From the NCBI GenBank assembly GCA_016208495.1, contig JACQXX010000087.1, forward strand, positions 1 through 51,975: 51,975 nt of DNA. The letters run 5' to 3'. The stretch comes from Acidobacteriota bacterium (GTDB lineage: Bacteria > Acidobacteriota > Blastocatellia > Chloracidobacteriales > Chloracidobacteriaceae). Under the pieces are notes generated by a model. That model was given only the letters and a program-made list of their open reading frames with translations. It ran no database searches and was not told where the DNA came from. Shown here piece by piece: positions 19,501 to 26,515 of the stretch (position 1 is the first letter of the stretch; each line of letters begins with the position of its first letter). The position numbers and the translations under genes were made by a program.

Positions 19501-19605
19501 TCCTTTGGTTGGGTCTCCGCCTTGCACACTTAAACTTTCCATCGTCATCCGTTCAAGGGTGACGTGGTCTGAGACATCATTGTTTGGCACCCAGCGATTA
19601 TTCAT
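16597..19605 (-). CDS. Sigma-54-dependent transcriptional activator with TPR and GAF-like sensor region
   Basis: 1002 residues, about twice the usual activator length. Residues 30-510 are tetratricopeptide-like helical repeats (NNLADAQLGIGEWQRAE and LGDVFLAQNRVDDAL are good examples). Residues about 525-655 look GAF-like. The AAA+ domain follows: Walker A GESGVGKE (711-718), the sigma-54 contact loop GAFTGA (758-763), Walker B GGTLFLDEIGE (776-786) and an arginine-finger region. The C-terminus is a Fis-type helix-turn-helix (HSGNITRAARELGLTRQGL). With GAFTGA intact it should remodel sigma-54 holoenzyme. No receiver domain is present, so signals probably enter through TPR partners or a GAF ligand. 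The target promoter is unknown. Confidence 0.93.
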   Translation of the reverse strand: MNNRWVPNNDVSDHVTLERMTMESLSVQGGDPTKGIQLIGELLQNESVSREEAAQLRCQLAELLEITGRYDEALAAIIPVDLTGRQYTLPQTTIANLWYRMGSIYRWLDNAPRSIYCATNALKLYTEIKDVTGCGSSHALIGYVYWMIDEYAISRDHLLAGLDHLEAVGDARALAQTYWNLSLVDYLEGRQQESREDSMRGLELLEKMSSRPTVADHISIGKLLNNLAMVEIEEGNIHKAVANYERAIEHWSQTKDRNLLGIAYNNLADAQLGIGEWQRAETSLKMAFDLATGINKRTESVVLDTLGELYLRQGRFQDAERCVRRAIELALETGIKSIEAMGWETLGDVFLAQNRVDDALVQFQHTLQLNSKIGRLVDIPGTYLRLATGYLQRSDIEKAADYLKQAQELLKTQPNLHMSGLAARYEGIIRLSRGESTEAISLLAQSISIFESISFAYEAACSHLEIGLAMARTANPHRAMSHLEKACKIFTDLKAEPRQKQATEAIERLLDNSYSMRPESAALTMDTLIVERLITAATSHDLLLREVATIIRDELQMQAVVFEQLADESLKLVTARGCDRKEADRAFFELRLHLEEEKPLPPGVQLKLLADNRHTNDPTPLRRFWLYLSGGTPASVTKLGNLDSLLRVVELGLENCMLRNTVRASQTIVSSYKTSSNLVAAGFVCESPAMMRALERIQKIRSSDVTVLITGESGVGKELIARAVHNTSARSAKPFLPFNCAAIPAELVESRLFGHRRGAFTGADKDSFGIIRAASGGTLFLDEIGELTLHVQPKLLRFLQDREIHPVGEDHPVKVDVRVVAATNRDLEKEVERGKFREDLYHRLNVIRIHVPPLRERREDIPVLVRYLLKAAAKKENKTISLSEAAMEILSKFSWPGNVRQLKNEIERAVALAPHETILMPEHFSNEVWQRPVSVSIQGRRSGSMIATPKTLSEAVEELERKLVSEALERHSGNITRAARELGLTRQGLILKRKRFGLETIE

Positions 19606-19965
19606 CGAACCGTCCTTTGTGGTATCCGTGGAAAGTGGTCAACCAGTGCAACAGCAGGGCATCGGGAAACTGGCTGAAAAAACCTGGTCCAGTTATCAGG
19701 GTGGTGGAGGTTGGGTGAAGCTATTATGGTGATGAACCGCTAGTTTACCAAAGCTCAATCGAGTGTGAAATAAGCGCGTGACCGGAATTTTAGGTTCGGG
19801 GTTTTGGGGCTGGAAATTGAGGGTGAAGAACTTCTTATTTTTGAATGAAATAGATGAAAAACAGCATCACTGAGGGGTGAAGGTATTCAAAAGTGGGATT
19901 GCAAAATTCAGACGGTGGAAGGCCATTCAGATTGGATCAATCCGTCTGTGCTTTCCACAAACACT
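19606..19965. other. Intergenic gap with no recognised feature
   Basis: This 360-bp stretch lies between the activator start and the stop of the zinc-ribbon protein, both on the minus strand. It presumably holds the activator promoter. I see no convincing sigma-70 or sigma-54 boxes, no gene and no strong hairpin; a short GGGGTTTTGGGGCTGG tract lies near 19800. Confidence 0.4.
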
Positions 19966-20607
19966 CTAGTTTGTGTTTCGTGCGCGTGGGATTGCCTCCC
20001 GAGCCTGAGGAGGTAACATTTCGGTGGTGTGTTCGGTAACTGATGGTGGAACAATCATTTGGGATGCGCCGGACGGTAATTGCAACTCTGATGTTGAAAA
20101 CCGCGCTCCACTTTCCAACTGTCGTTGCTTGTCGGCATCAACCTGAAATTCCTGTTCCTGCCGGCGTGGGGGCGGGGTGGTGGTAAAAAACCAGCCATTA
20201 ATCAGGATTCCAAGACCAATAAAGAGTGGAACAAACCCCACTGGCCAGGGAATCCGGTCTCCCATCACGCTACTCAACAAAAGCATAAAAACCACGACTC
20301 CAAATCCAACTGAGGCAACGGTGATACCAATTCGAATCCGGCGAAGGCGGCGTTCTTCAGGGGATTCCAGAAATTTCTCAATCTCAGGGAGCACATCTTC
20401 AGCCAGGTGGGATAAATCTTTCACCGTCCGAAGTTCAAGGATTTTCGAAGCAATTGCTTTGCCGATTTCATCGCGAGCGGAAACCGCCGCCGCCGTCACT
20501 GAATCGGGGCGCTGCAGCGAGGTCCGCACAACGCGCATATCAGTCCCACAGGCACGGCAATACTGGCTGGGCTGGCGTTCTTCAGTTCCACAGTTTGGGC
20601 AAAACAT
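19966..20607 (-). CDS. Zinc-ribbon membrane protein of unknown function
   Basis: 213 residues from ATG 20607, chosen because GAGGGA sits 6 bases upstream; the TTG four codons earlier would overlap that site. The N-terminal zinc ribbon is CPNC-x9-YCRACG. Then comes a soluble helical region (about 30-85), two membrane helices (IGITVASVGFGVVVFMLLL and VGFVPLFIGLGILINGWFF), and a cytoplasmic or disordered tail with a Pro-Pro-Arg linker. The ribbon plus paired helices layout recurs in the protein at 42828-43499. Zinc-ribbon/TM proteins of this sort are common and uncharacterised in this kind of genome. Confidence 0.7.
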   Translation of the reverse strand: MFCPNCGTEERQPSQYCRACGTDMRVVRTSLQRPDSVTAAAVSARDEIGKAIASKILELRTVKDLSHLAEDVLPEIEKFLESPEERRLRRIRIGITVASVGFGVVVFMLLLSSVMGDRIPWPVGFVPLFIGLGILINGWFFTTTPPPRRQEQEFQVDADKQRQLESGARFSTSELQLPSGASQMIVPPSVTEHTTEMLPPQAREAIPRARNTN

Positions 20608-20828
20608 GGCTTCCCTCAAAAGATTTTCAATCTGGTGATTGCGTTTGGTGACAAAATGAAGCTAGGCTGCGAAAATAGCCTTCCCATAATAGGAAATTGC
20701 TGCCCCCTGCAGCAACCTTCTTGAGAAATCTTTTCACATGGTAGTTTTTGGTACAGACCAGATACGCTCTTTTTCCTGCCTGCCTCTGGTCGGCTGGCTA
20801 CCACCATCCTCATCCCACTTTGAGCCTT

Positions 20829-21275
20829 ATGAACGGACAAGCCTATATTCTGCACGAACGTGCCAAAGCACTTGCTCAATACCCGCATATGCGGCGTGTT
20901 GGTGGTCTCTTATATATTTCAGGAACTTCGTCCCGCCGACCAGACAACACCTTTGACGGCGTTACCCACGAGTCTGATGGGACGATAACGCTTGATATCC
21001 GTGCCCAAACTCAGGCGGTGATTGAAAATATCCGACTGATTTTACGCGAAGCCGGCGCCGACCTGACCCATCTGGTTGATATGACAGTCTTTCTGGTGGA
21101 TATGAAGGATTACCCTGGGTACAACGAAGTGTATAATCACTATTTTCAGGCTGAAACCGGGCCGACACGAACCACTGTGGCCGTTCATCAATTACCCCAC
21201 CCCCACCTCTTGATTGAAATCAAAGCCATTGCGATTGACCCGGCTCATATCCAGGAAGATCGGGCCATTTTGTAA
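20829..21275 (+). CDS. RidA/YjgF-family protein, probable 2-aminomuconate deaminase
   Basis: 148 residues from ATG 20829; the 27 codons upstream are not family-like. RidA-fold hallmarks are RVGGLLYISGTSS, TQAVIENIRLILREAGADLTHLVD, the substrate-binding Arg in GPTRTTV, and the Glu in LLIEIKAIAID. General RidA proteins remove reactive imines. Members encoded beside 3-hydroxyanthranilate dioxygenase and ACMSD, as here, are usually 2-aminomuconate deaminases (AmnD/NbaF type), which release ammonia later in the same pathway. The RRPDNTF segment after SGTSS fits that subgroup from memory. Assignment rests mainly on the neighbourhood. Confidence 0.75.
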   Translation: MNGQAYILHERAKALAQYPHMRRVGGLLYISGTSSRRPDNTFDGVTHESDGTITLDIRAQTQAVIENIRLILREAGADLTHLVDMTVFLVDMKDYPGYNEVYNHYFQAETGPTRTTVAVHQLPHPHLLIEIKAIAIDPAHIQEDRAIL

Positions 21276-21306
21276 GAATGAAGAATTGAGAATGAAGAAA
21301 CCATAT

Positions 21307-21416
21307 AGTGGTTAGTGGTTAGTGGTTAGTGGTTAGTGGTTAGTGGTTAGTGGTTAGAAATCAATACTTTCAAAGCAGAACCAGGAACCAAGCACCAAAG
21401 AGTGGTTAGTGGTTAG
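21307..21416. repeat. AGTGGTT heptamer array, left part
   Basis: About seven AGTGGTT units start 30 bases after the RidA-like stop. They are followed by AGAAATCAATACTTTCAAAG and an AACCAAGCACCAAA segment also present at 12289-12435, then more units. A MITE-like element interrupts the array at 21417. Confidence 0.9.
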
Positions 21417-21671
21417 TACTACAGCGAGGTTTCGGTTTTAACCTGCGAAGCGGGTGATGGCTCGTAGCCCAGGGTGGAGTCTTCGAAACCCTGGGTTGAC
21501 GGTCATTCCCAATTTCTCCCGCCCCACCGGCAACCGCCTACGGCGGTTGCCGGTGGGGCGGGAGGTCGGTCGGGCCGTTGGTCCCAGGGTTGCACCCTGG
21601 GCTAGCGTGCCTACGCGGGAGTTCCTGGGCTCAAAACTCGGTTTTTTATTAAAACCTCGCTGTAGTATTAG
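21413..21671. mobile_element. 251-bp MITE-like element with 10-bp perfect terminal inverted repeats and TTAG target duplication
   Basis: The element proper is 21417-21667. It begins TACTACAGCGAGGTTT and ends with the exact complement of the first 10 bases. TTAG is found on both sides (21413-21416 and 21668-21671), and removing the element restores a continuous AGTGGTTAG heptamer array. The interior is non-coding, with a 23-bp perfect hairpin (21516-21538 with 21542-21564, loop TAC) and an outer AGCCCAGGGT/ACCCTGGGCT pair. No transposase is encoded, so it would need one in trans. Confidence 0.85.
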
Positions 21672-21737
21672 TGGTTAGAAATCAATACTTTCAAAGCAAA
21701 ACCAAGAACTAACCACTAACCACTAACCACTAACCAC
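21668..21737. repeat. AGTGGTT heptamer array, right part
   Basis: The array resumes after the MITE with TTAGTGGTTAGAAATC, the conserved segment, then inverted ACTAACC units (21708-21737). These end about 20 bases before the ribosome site of the dioxygenase gene. Confidence 0.85.
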
Positions 21738-21768
21738 TTCTTTCATTCTTCATTCAAAAGGAGTTTCC

Positions 21769-22293
21769 ATGCCAGGACTATCAACTATCAATTTCAAACA
21801 GTGGATTGAAGAACATCGCCATTTATTTCAACCACCAGTTGGGAATGCCCAGATTTGGAAGGACCGGGAATTTATGGTAACCGTGGTCGGTGGTCCAAAC
21901 AGCCGGAAGGACTACCATATTGACCCCGGCGAAGAGTTTTTTTATCAACTTGAAGGCGATATGGTGTTGCGGATTGTCGAAGATGGCGTTCACCGGGATT
22001 TACCCATCCGCGAAGGAGATATTCTTCTCCTGCCGCCATTTGTGCCGCATTCGCCCCAACGCGGTCCCAAAACCCTGGGACTGGTGATCGAACGGATTCG
22101 ACGTCTGGATGAACTGGATCAGTTCCAGTGGTATTGCGAAGCCTGTGGAACTGTCCTTCACACCGTCAGTGTGCACGTGTCAGACATCACGACCCAGCTT
22201 AAACCGGTCTTTGATGCCTACTGGGCTGACCTTGACGCCCGAACCTGTAAACATTGCGGAGAAGTACAACAGCCCCCTCCTCCTCGTGAATAA
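21769..22293 (+). CDS. nbaC: 3-hydroxyanthranilate 3,4-dioxygenase
   Basis: 174 residues, the usual bacterial length, with AAAGGAG eight bases before the ATG. It opens the ring of 3-hydroxyanthranilate to 2-amino-3-carboxymuconate semialdehyde, using Fe(II) and O2, in the tryptophan-kynurenine pathway. Cupin iron ligands are H50, E56 and H94. Substrate residues R46, R98 and E109 align with those of the Cupriavidus enzyme. The second, rubredoxin-like metal site is complete (C123-x2-C126 and C160-x2-C163). It sits between the RidA-like gene and ACMSD, as expected for the pathway. The stop codon touches the palindrome that follows. Confidence 0.94.
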   Translation: MPGLSTINFKQWIEEHRHLFQPPVGNAQIWKDREFMVTVVGGPNSRKDYHIDPGEEFFYQLEGDMVLRIVEDGVHRDLPIREGDILLLPPFVPHSPQRGPKTLGLVIERIRRLDELDQFQWYCEACGTVLHTVSVHVSDITTQLKPVFDAYWADLDARTCKHCGEVQQPPPPRE

Positions 22294-22396
22294 AGTCAGT
22301 GCCACCTGCGTCAGCGGGTGGTTTTCATGTTAAGCCACAGGCTCAGAGAGAAACCGCTGTTATTTGCCCACCCGCTGACGCAGGTGGTACTGACTT
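22293..22396. repeat. 29-bp near-perfect palindrome between dioxygenase and decarboxylase genes
   Basis: Bases 22293-22321 pair with 22368-22396 with one mismatch around a 46-base loop. The left arm begins at the last base of the dioxygenase stop codon. The arm core CACCTGCGTCAGCGGGTGG resembles the hairpin at 26447-26482, which suggests a dispersed REP-like family. It could attenuate transcription or protect the upstream mRNA. Confidence 0.85.
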
Positions 22397-22407
22397 CAAT
22401 TATTGCT

Positions 22408-23436
22408 ATGAAAATCATTGACTTGCACACCCACATCCTTCCTCCAAATTGGCCCAATCTGAAGGACAAATATGGGTATGGCGGTTGGCCAAGACTGGAT
22501 TACCTGTCCCCTTGCCACGCCAAAATCATGATTGATGATCGGTTTTTTCGTGAAATCACCGACAATTGTTGGGATCCAGAGGTGAGGTTAAAAGAGGGAG
22601 GCGTTGATATCCAGGTATTGTCAACGGTGCCGGTCATGTTCAGTTACTGGGCTAAACCGCAGGATGCGTATGACCTGTCCCGGTTTTTGAATGACCACAT
22701 TGCCGAACTGGTCAATCGGTGGCCAGACCGGTTTGTGGGACTGGGAACCTTACCTCTTCAAGCACCAGATCTGGCCATTCAGGAACTCAAACGCTGTGTT
22801 CAGGAGCTTGGTCTGGCTGGGGTTGAAATCGGAAGCCACGTCAACGACTGGAATTTGGACCAACCGGAACTCTTTCCGGTATTTCAGGCTGCCGCGAAGC
22901 TGGGGGCTTCGGTGTTCGTTCATCCGTGGGACATGATCGGGCGTGAACGGATGCCTCAGTATTTCCTGCCGTGGCTGGTCGGGATGCCGGCTGAGTCGTC
23001 ACTGGCAATTTGTTCAGTGATTTTTGGAGGAGTTTTGGAGCGACTTCCGCAATTGAAAATCTGCTTTGCCCACGGCGGCGGTGCTTTCCCATATACGCTT
23101 GGGCGGATCAACAAAGGATATGAAGCCCGGCCTGACCTATGTCAGATTCACATTACTCACCCGCCCCGAACCTATCTGCCTCAAATTTATGTTGATTCAC
23201 TGGTTCACGATCCAGACGCTTTACTCTATATCCTCAAACTCTTTGGCGCCAATCGAGTTGCGATGGGCTCCGATTATCCATTTCCACTCGGCGAATTCCC
23301 ACCTGGAAATTTGATTAGGTCAATTGATGAACTGGATGAACCGACGAAAGAACGGTTGTTGTGGGGGACAGCCGCGGAGTTTCTCGGACTTGAAAAGAAA
23401 ATGGTGCCGTGGGAGGCGCTTGAGAATGAAGAATGA
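22408..23436 (+). CDS. nbaD: 2-amino-3-carboxymuconate-6-semialdehyde decarboxylase (ACMSD)
   Basis: 342 residues from ATG 22408; the frame is open from 22318, but that part translates the palindrome. Amidohydrolase-fold metal residues are clear: H-x-H in IDLHTHILPP (H9, H11), a His in VFVHPWDM, FAHGGGAFPYTLGRI, and the Asp in MGSDYPFPLGEF. ACMSD removes CO2 from the dioxygenase product, steering carbon to 2-aminomuconate and away from quinolinate/NAD. Together with nbaC and the RidA-like gene it makes a three-gene catabolic set. The 2-aminomuconate semialdehyde dehydrogenase and kynureninase are not in the window. The TGA stop is the first TGACAAG repeat unit. Confidence 0.92.
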   Translation: MKIIDLHTHILPPNWPNLKDKYGYGGWPRLDYLSPCHAKIMIDDRFFREITDNCWDPEVRLKEGGVDIQVLSTVPVMFSYWAKPQDAYDLSRFLNDHIAELVNRWPDRFVGLGTLPLQAPDLAIQELKRCVQELGLAGVEIGSHVNDWNLDQPELFPVFQAAAKLGASVFVHPWDMIGRERMPQYFLPWLVGMPAESSLAICSVIFGGVLERLPQLKICFAHGGGAFPYTLGRINKGYEARPDLCQIHITHPPRTYLPQIYVDSLVHDPDALLYILKLFGANRVAMGSDYPFPLGEFPPGNLIRSIDELDEPTKERLLWGTAAEFLGLEKKMVPWEALENEE

Positions 23437-23616
23437 CAAGGTGACAAATGACAAGGTGACAAATGACAAGGTGACAAATGACAAGGTGACAAATGACAAG
23501 GTGACAGGGTGACAGGGTGACAGGGTAATAGAATGACAGAATGACAGGCCAATAAATATGTCACCCATTCACCTTGTCACCCATTCACCTTGTCACTCAG
23601 TCACCTTGTCACCAGG
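23434..23616. repeat. AATGACAAGGTGAC double-heptamer array, inverted arms
   Basis: The left arm (23434-23548), regular in its first ~70 bases as AATGACA/AGGTGAC units, supplies the ACMSD stop. The right arm (23560-23616) is CACCTTGTCACCCATT-type and gives TGACCTGGTGAC on the minus strand, reading into the stop of the convergent ligase. The two arms could pair over 40 bases or more. Confidence 0.92.
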
Positions 23617-24744
23617 TCATTTCTTGGCGGCTGGGGCGACAGGCAGGACCCCTTCGGTGGTTTCTTTGATCAGGTTGTCAACCACGGCGTGGAGATCGCC
23701 GGTTTCTTCATAAACCTTGAGTTGACGGTCAGCGCTTGACCCTTCCTTCATGATGGTATGCACGTATTCGATTTCCTTGCGGCTTCCGAGTTCGTCCACC
23801 ACATCATCCACAAAGTCCAATAATTCACAGATTAAATCCCGGACTGGAACTTCAATCTGTTTTCCGAAGTCAATCAGCTTTCCGTCGAGGCCATAGCGAA
23901 CGGCGCGCCATTTATTTTCCTGGATCAGCGCCCGGCGATAGAGGCGGAACCCCATATTCTGCTTCAACAATTTATAGAGTTTGGCCACAATTGCCTGGAA
24001 CAGCGCGGCAATCGCGATGACTTCATCAACTTTTGCTGGCAAATCACAGGTGCGGAACTCCAGCGTGGGGAAGATTGGGTGTGGGCGGACATCCCACCAG
24101 ATTTTTTTGCCATTATCAATGCATTTGGTTTTGACCAGCAGTTTGACATAGTTGTCAAATTCACTGGCGGAGCCAAAGTAGTCTGGAATGTCAGTTCGTG
24201 GGAACGCCTTAAATACTTCAGAGCGGTATGATTTCAGGCCCGTATTGCGGCCAATCCAGAACGGCGAACTGGTTGAAAGCGCCAGCACGTGCGGCAGGAA
24301 ATACCGGGCAGCATTCATAATATGGATGGCATCTTCCCGGCTTTCCATTCCAACGTGAACGTGCAGACCATAAATTGAAAGGGCACGTGCCACCTGCTGC
24401 ATTTCTTCGATCAAGGCATAGTAGCGTTCGTCAGGCGTGATCAACTGATCTTTCCAGTGAGAGAACGGATGGGTTGATGCCGCGACAATCGCCAGATTTT
24501 TCTTTGCCGCCAGGGTGGCAATCGTCCGCCGAAGCTTGGTGACATCTGCCCGGGCTTCCTGAATGTTTTTGCAAATACCAGTGCCGACTTCAATCTGGGA
24601 CTGGTGCATTTCCTGTTTGACTTGCTCGCCGAGGAGCATCATGCCCTCTTCCAGAATCTCGGCCACGCGTGAGCGAAGTTCGCGAGTTTTGGGGTCAATA
24701 ATCTGAAATTCTTCTTCAATGCCAAGTGTGAATTCCTGTGCCAT
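23617..24744 (-). CDS. Carboxylate-amine ligase, GCS2/YbdK family
   Basis: 375 residues, standard for the family. It opens with LGIEEEFQIIDPKTREL, the GCS2 nucleotide/glutamate motif, and has HPFSHWKDQ, LHVHVGMESREDAI and RPHPIFPTLEFRTCDLPAKVDEV. YbdK-type enzymes have weak gamma-glutamylcysteine ligase activity in vitro, and their natural substrates are often unknown. It is the last gene of a minus-strand run with two ATP-grasp enzymes (130 and 291 bp gaps), suggesting a shared amide-forming pathway rather than ordinary glutathione synthesis. The C-terminus is a short Ala/Pro/Lys tail. Confidence 0.9.
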   Translation of the reverse strand: MAQEFTLGIEEEFQIIDPKTRELRSRVAEILEEGMMLLGEQVKQEMHQSQIEVGTGICKNIQEARADVTKLRRTIATLAAKKNLAIVAASTHPFSHWKDQLITPDERYYALIEEMQQVARALSIYGLHVHVGMESREDAIHIMNAARYFLPHVLALSTSSPFWIGRNTGLKSYRSEVFKAFPRTDIPDYFGSASEFDNYVKLLVKTKCIDNGKKIWWDVRPHPIFPTLEFRTCDLPAKVDEVIAIAALFQAIVAKLYKLLKQNMGFRLYRRALIQENKWRAVRYGLDGKLIDFGKQIEVPVRDLICELLDFVDDVVDELGSRKEIEYVHTIMKEGSSADRQLKVYEETGDLHAVVDNLIKETTEGVLPVAPAAKK

Positions 24745-24874
24745 GTAGGTATCCCCTTAAGTGAGGTTTGTGGGATCAGAAATGGAGATTGAAGCTGGTC
24801 GGCGGACTGACAAAACCTCTCGTCCACAAAGAGATTTTCTCAATCCCAAACCTGAATCCCAGGCCCTCGAAAAA

Positions 24875-26224
24875 TTAGTCATTCAGGATGAATGTTGGAA
24901 CCATGCCGCCACCCGAGGTGACGTTGCACAGTGCGTTACTGGAGAGACGCGTAAAGGCGCCGCCAACTTTCCCATAAAACAGCAACGGGTCAAGATCAAC
25001 CAGTTGCTCAATAAACGTGATGTCACCTTCGGGCGTGTAATGAGGAAAAACTTCCTGGGCCGTGCTGACCCGTTCCTGGACCAGATAATCGCCGGTGAGC
25101 GCGGTTTCAATGGCGTCATCCCACTCTGATTCATTTGATTCCCAGCCGATAAAAATACCTTTCCCGCCATATTCATCATTTGGTTTGAGCACCAGGGTAT
25201 CACGGTTGGCGCGGGTATAACTGACCAGATCAATGGACTGGCCATAATACATGGTGTTGCCTTCCTGACACCGGCGAGTCCAGGGAATGTGGGCCTTGAT
25301 GGCTGCCCGCTGCTCTTCGGTGAACAAATGGGCATTGGCCTCATCAGTCAGAACCCCAAAGAACATCTTTTTGTGGACAAACTTGGTTCGAAATCCATTG
25401 ACCACACACACATCGTGGGCACGATAGGCGTCAATCAGCGCTTTGCACTTGTCTGGATTTTCAAGAATGTCATTGGTCAATACCCGCCGATAGACCAGAT
25501 CAATTTCAAAATCACCGGTGCGGAGTCGGCCATTGGTATGGTCCAGCTTTTCCGGCGCCACGATCTCGCAAGCATACCCGGACTGGATAAAGTACTCGCG
25601 GAATTGTTCGAATTCGCATTGGGTCGGGAGTCCCTCCCAATCCACAATCGCAATGTTGGGTTTATCGCGTCCGCCGCTCCATTCCTTAAAGGCCCGTAAC
25701 AGCGTTTCAAGCAACAAATGCCGGGCATAGAGCGGTGTCACTGGAAAAGTTTTCACAAATTCCTGCATCACCGGCAAGTCCATAAAGATTTTGCCCATGA
25801 CTTCGCAGTAAGAAATCCCAGCCGGGTTTTCGGCGTTGAGCTCAACAAAACTGTAGGCACTTTCAGTCAGAAAGGAATCAAGCCGGGACGTGACGGAAAT
25901 ACCGCTAAAGCCTGGATCAATCGCAATCAACTCAGCTTCACCGGGGGTAATCCCCAAATCGGCATTCAGGCGCGGTTCCGTGGTGACCGCCTGGCCAACC
26001 ACTTCGACGCATGACCAGATTCGTTCACAGACGTCGGTAATATGTCGCCATTGAGCTGCGGAAACAAAGTGGGGGCGCAGGTAAGGGGATAACGGTCGGC
26101 CTCCGAAAATCATTTTCTCAGCCTGAATGCGGTCTTTGATAAAATCCCGCGAATCAGTCAAGACCGATGGGTGCGCCTCAAGAAGTTGATTATAGTGAGC
26201 AACGGCAGCACGAACTCGTTCCAT
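24875..26224 (-). CDS. Circularly permuted ATP-grasp family protein
   Basis: 449 residues. The N-terminal part has YLRPHFVSAAQWRHI and a Ser/Asn-rich motif around FVELNAENPAGISYCEVMG (about residues 125-145), which carries the metal-binding E-x-N normally found late in ATP-grasp enzymes. The lysine-bearing ATP segments come later: KFVHKKMFFG, LVLKPNDEYGGKGIFIGW and YLVQERV (about 310-395). This inverted order indicates circular permutation. It ends with a Gly-rich NVTSGGGMVPTF. Such enzymes join a carboxylate to an amine through acyl-phosphate. Substrates are unknown; partners are the genes on either side. Confidence 0.82.
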   Translation of the reverse strand: MERVRAAVAHYNQLLEAHPSVLTDSRDFIKDRIQAEKMIFGGRPLSPYLRPHFVSAAQWRHITDVCERIWSCVEVVGQAVTTEPRLNADLGITPGEAELIAIDPGFSGISVTSRLDSFLTESAYSFVELNAENPAGISYCEVMGKIFMDLPVMQEFVKTFPVTPLYARHLLLETLLRAFKEWSGGRDKPNIAIVDWEGLPTQCEFEQFREYFIQSGYACEIVAPEKLDHTNGRLRTGDFEIDLVYRRVLTNDILENPDKCKALIDAYRAHDVCVVNGFRTKFVHKKMFFGVLTDEANAHLFTEEQRAAIKAHIPWTRRCQEGNTMYYGQSIDLVSYTRANRDTLVLKPNDEYGGKGIFIGWESNESEWDDAIETALTGDYLVQERVSTAQEVFPHYTPEGDITFIEQLVDLDPLLFYGKVGGAFTRLSSNALCNVTSGGGMVPTFILND

Positions 26225-26446
26225 AGTGTTTGTCTTTCAGAAAGGGAGAAAGAATACCATTTTGGAGGTGTGGTTGCGGAGAAAGGCAGACTTTTCAACG
26301 AATGAACTGCTTGATGATCCGACCTGACGATTTCAAAATGGTATTGAGGTTGGGGGCAAACGGGGAGCAACCAGAGACAATGTGGATGTGATGCAACATC
26401 GCTTGATGTTCGGAAAAACTGAAAATCCATCCAAAAATCAACCAGT

Positions 26447-26482
26447 GGTCAGGCTCACCTGCCTCAGCGGGTAAGACTGACC
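26447..26482. repeat. REP-like hairpin
   Basis: GGTCAG and CTGACC flank CTCACCTGC/GCGGGTAAG, with one mismatch and one wobble. It resembles the arms of the palindrome at 22293-22396. It lies in the 291-bp gap between the two ATP-grasp genes; the remainder of that gap (26225-26446) shows no gene or other signal. Confidence 0.6.
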
Positions 26483-26515
26483 GACCAGCCTGTGCCATTC
26501 ACTTCCACTTCGTGC

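Noticed and set aside
21417-21667. tRNA or riboswitch in the hairpin-rich element near 21500
   Set aside because: No T-loop or cloverleaf; perfect terminal repeats and TTAG duplication fit a MITE better.
24761-26014. Plus-strand frames over the permuted ATP-grasp gene
   Set aside because: No motifs; the minus-strand frame has the full ATP-grasp signature set.
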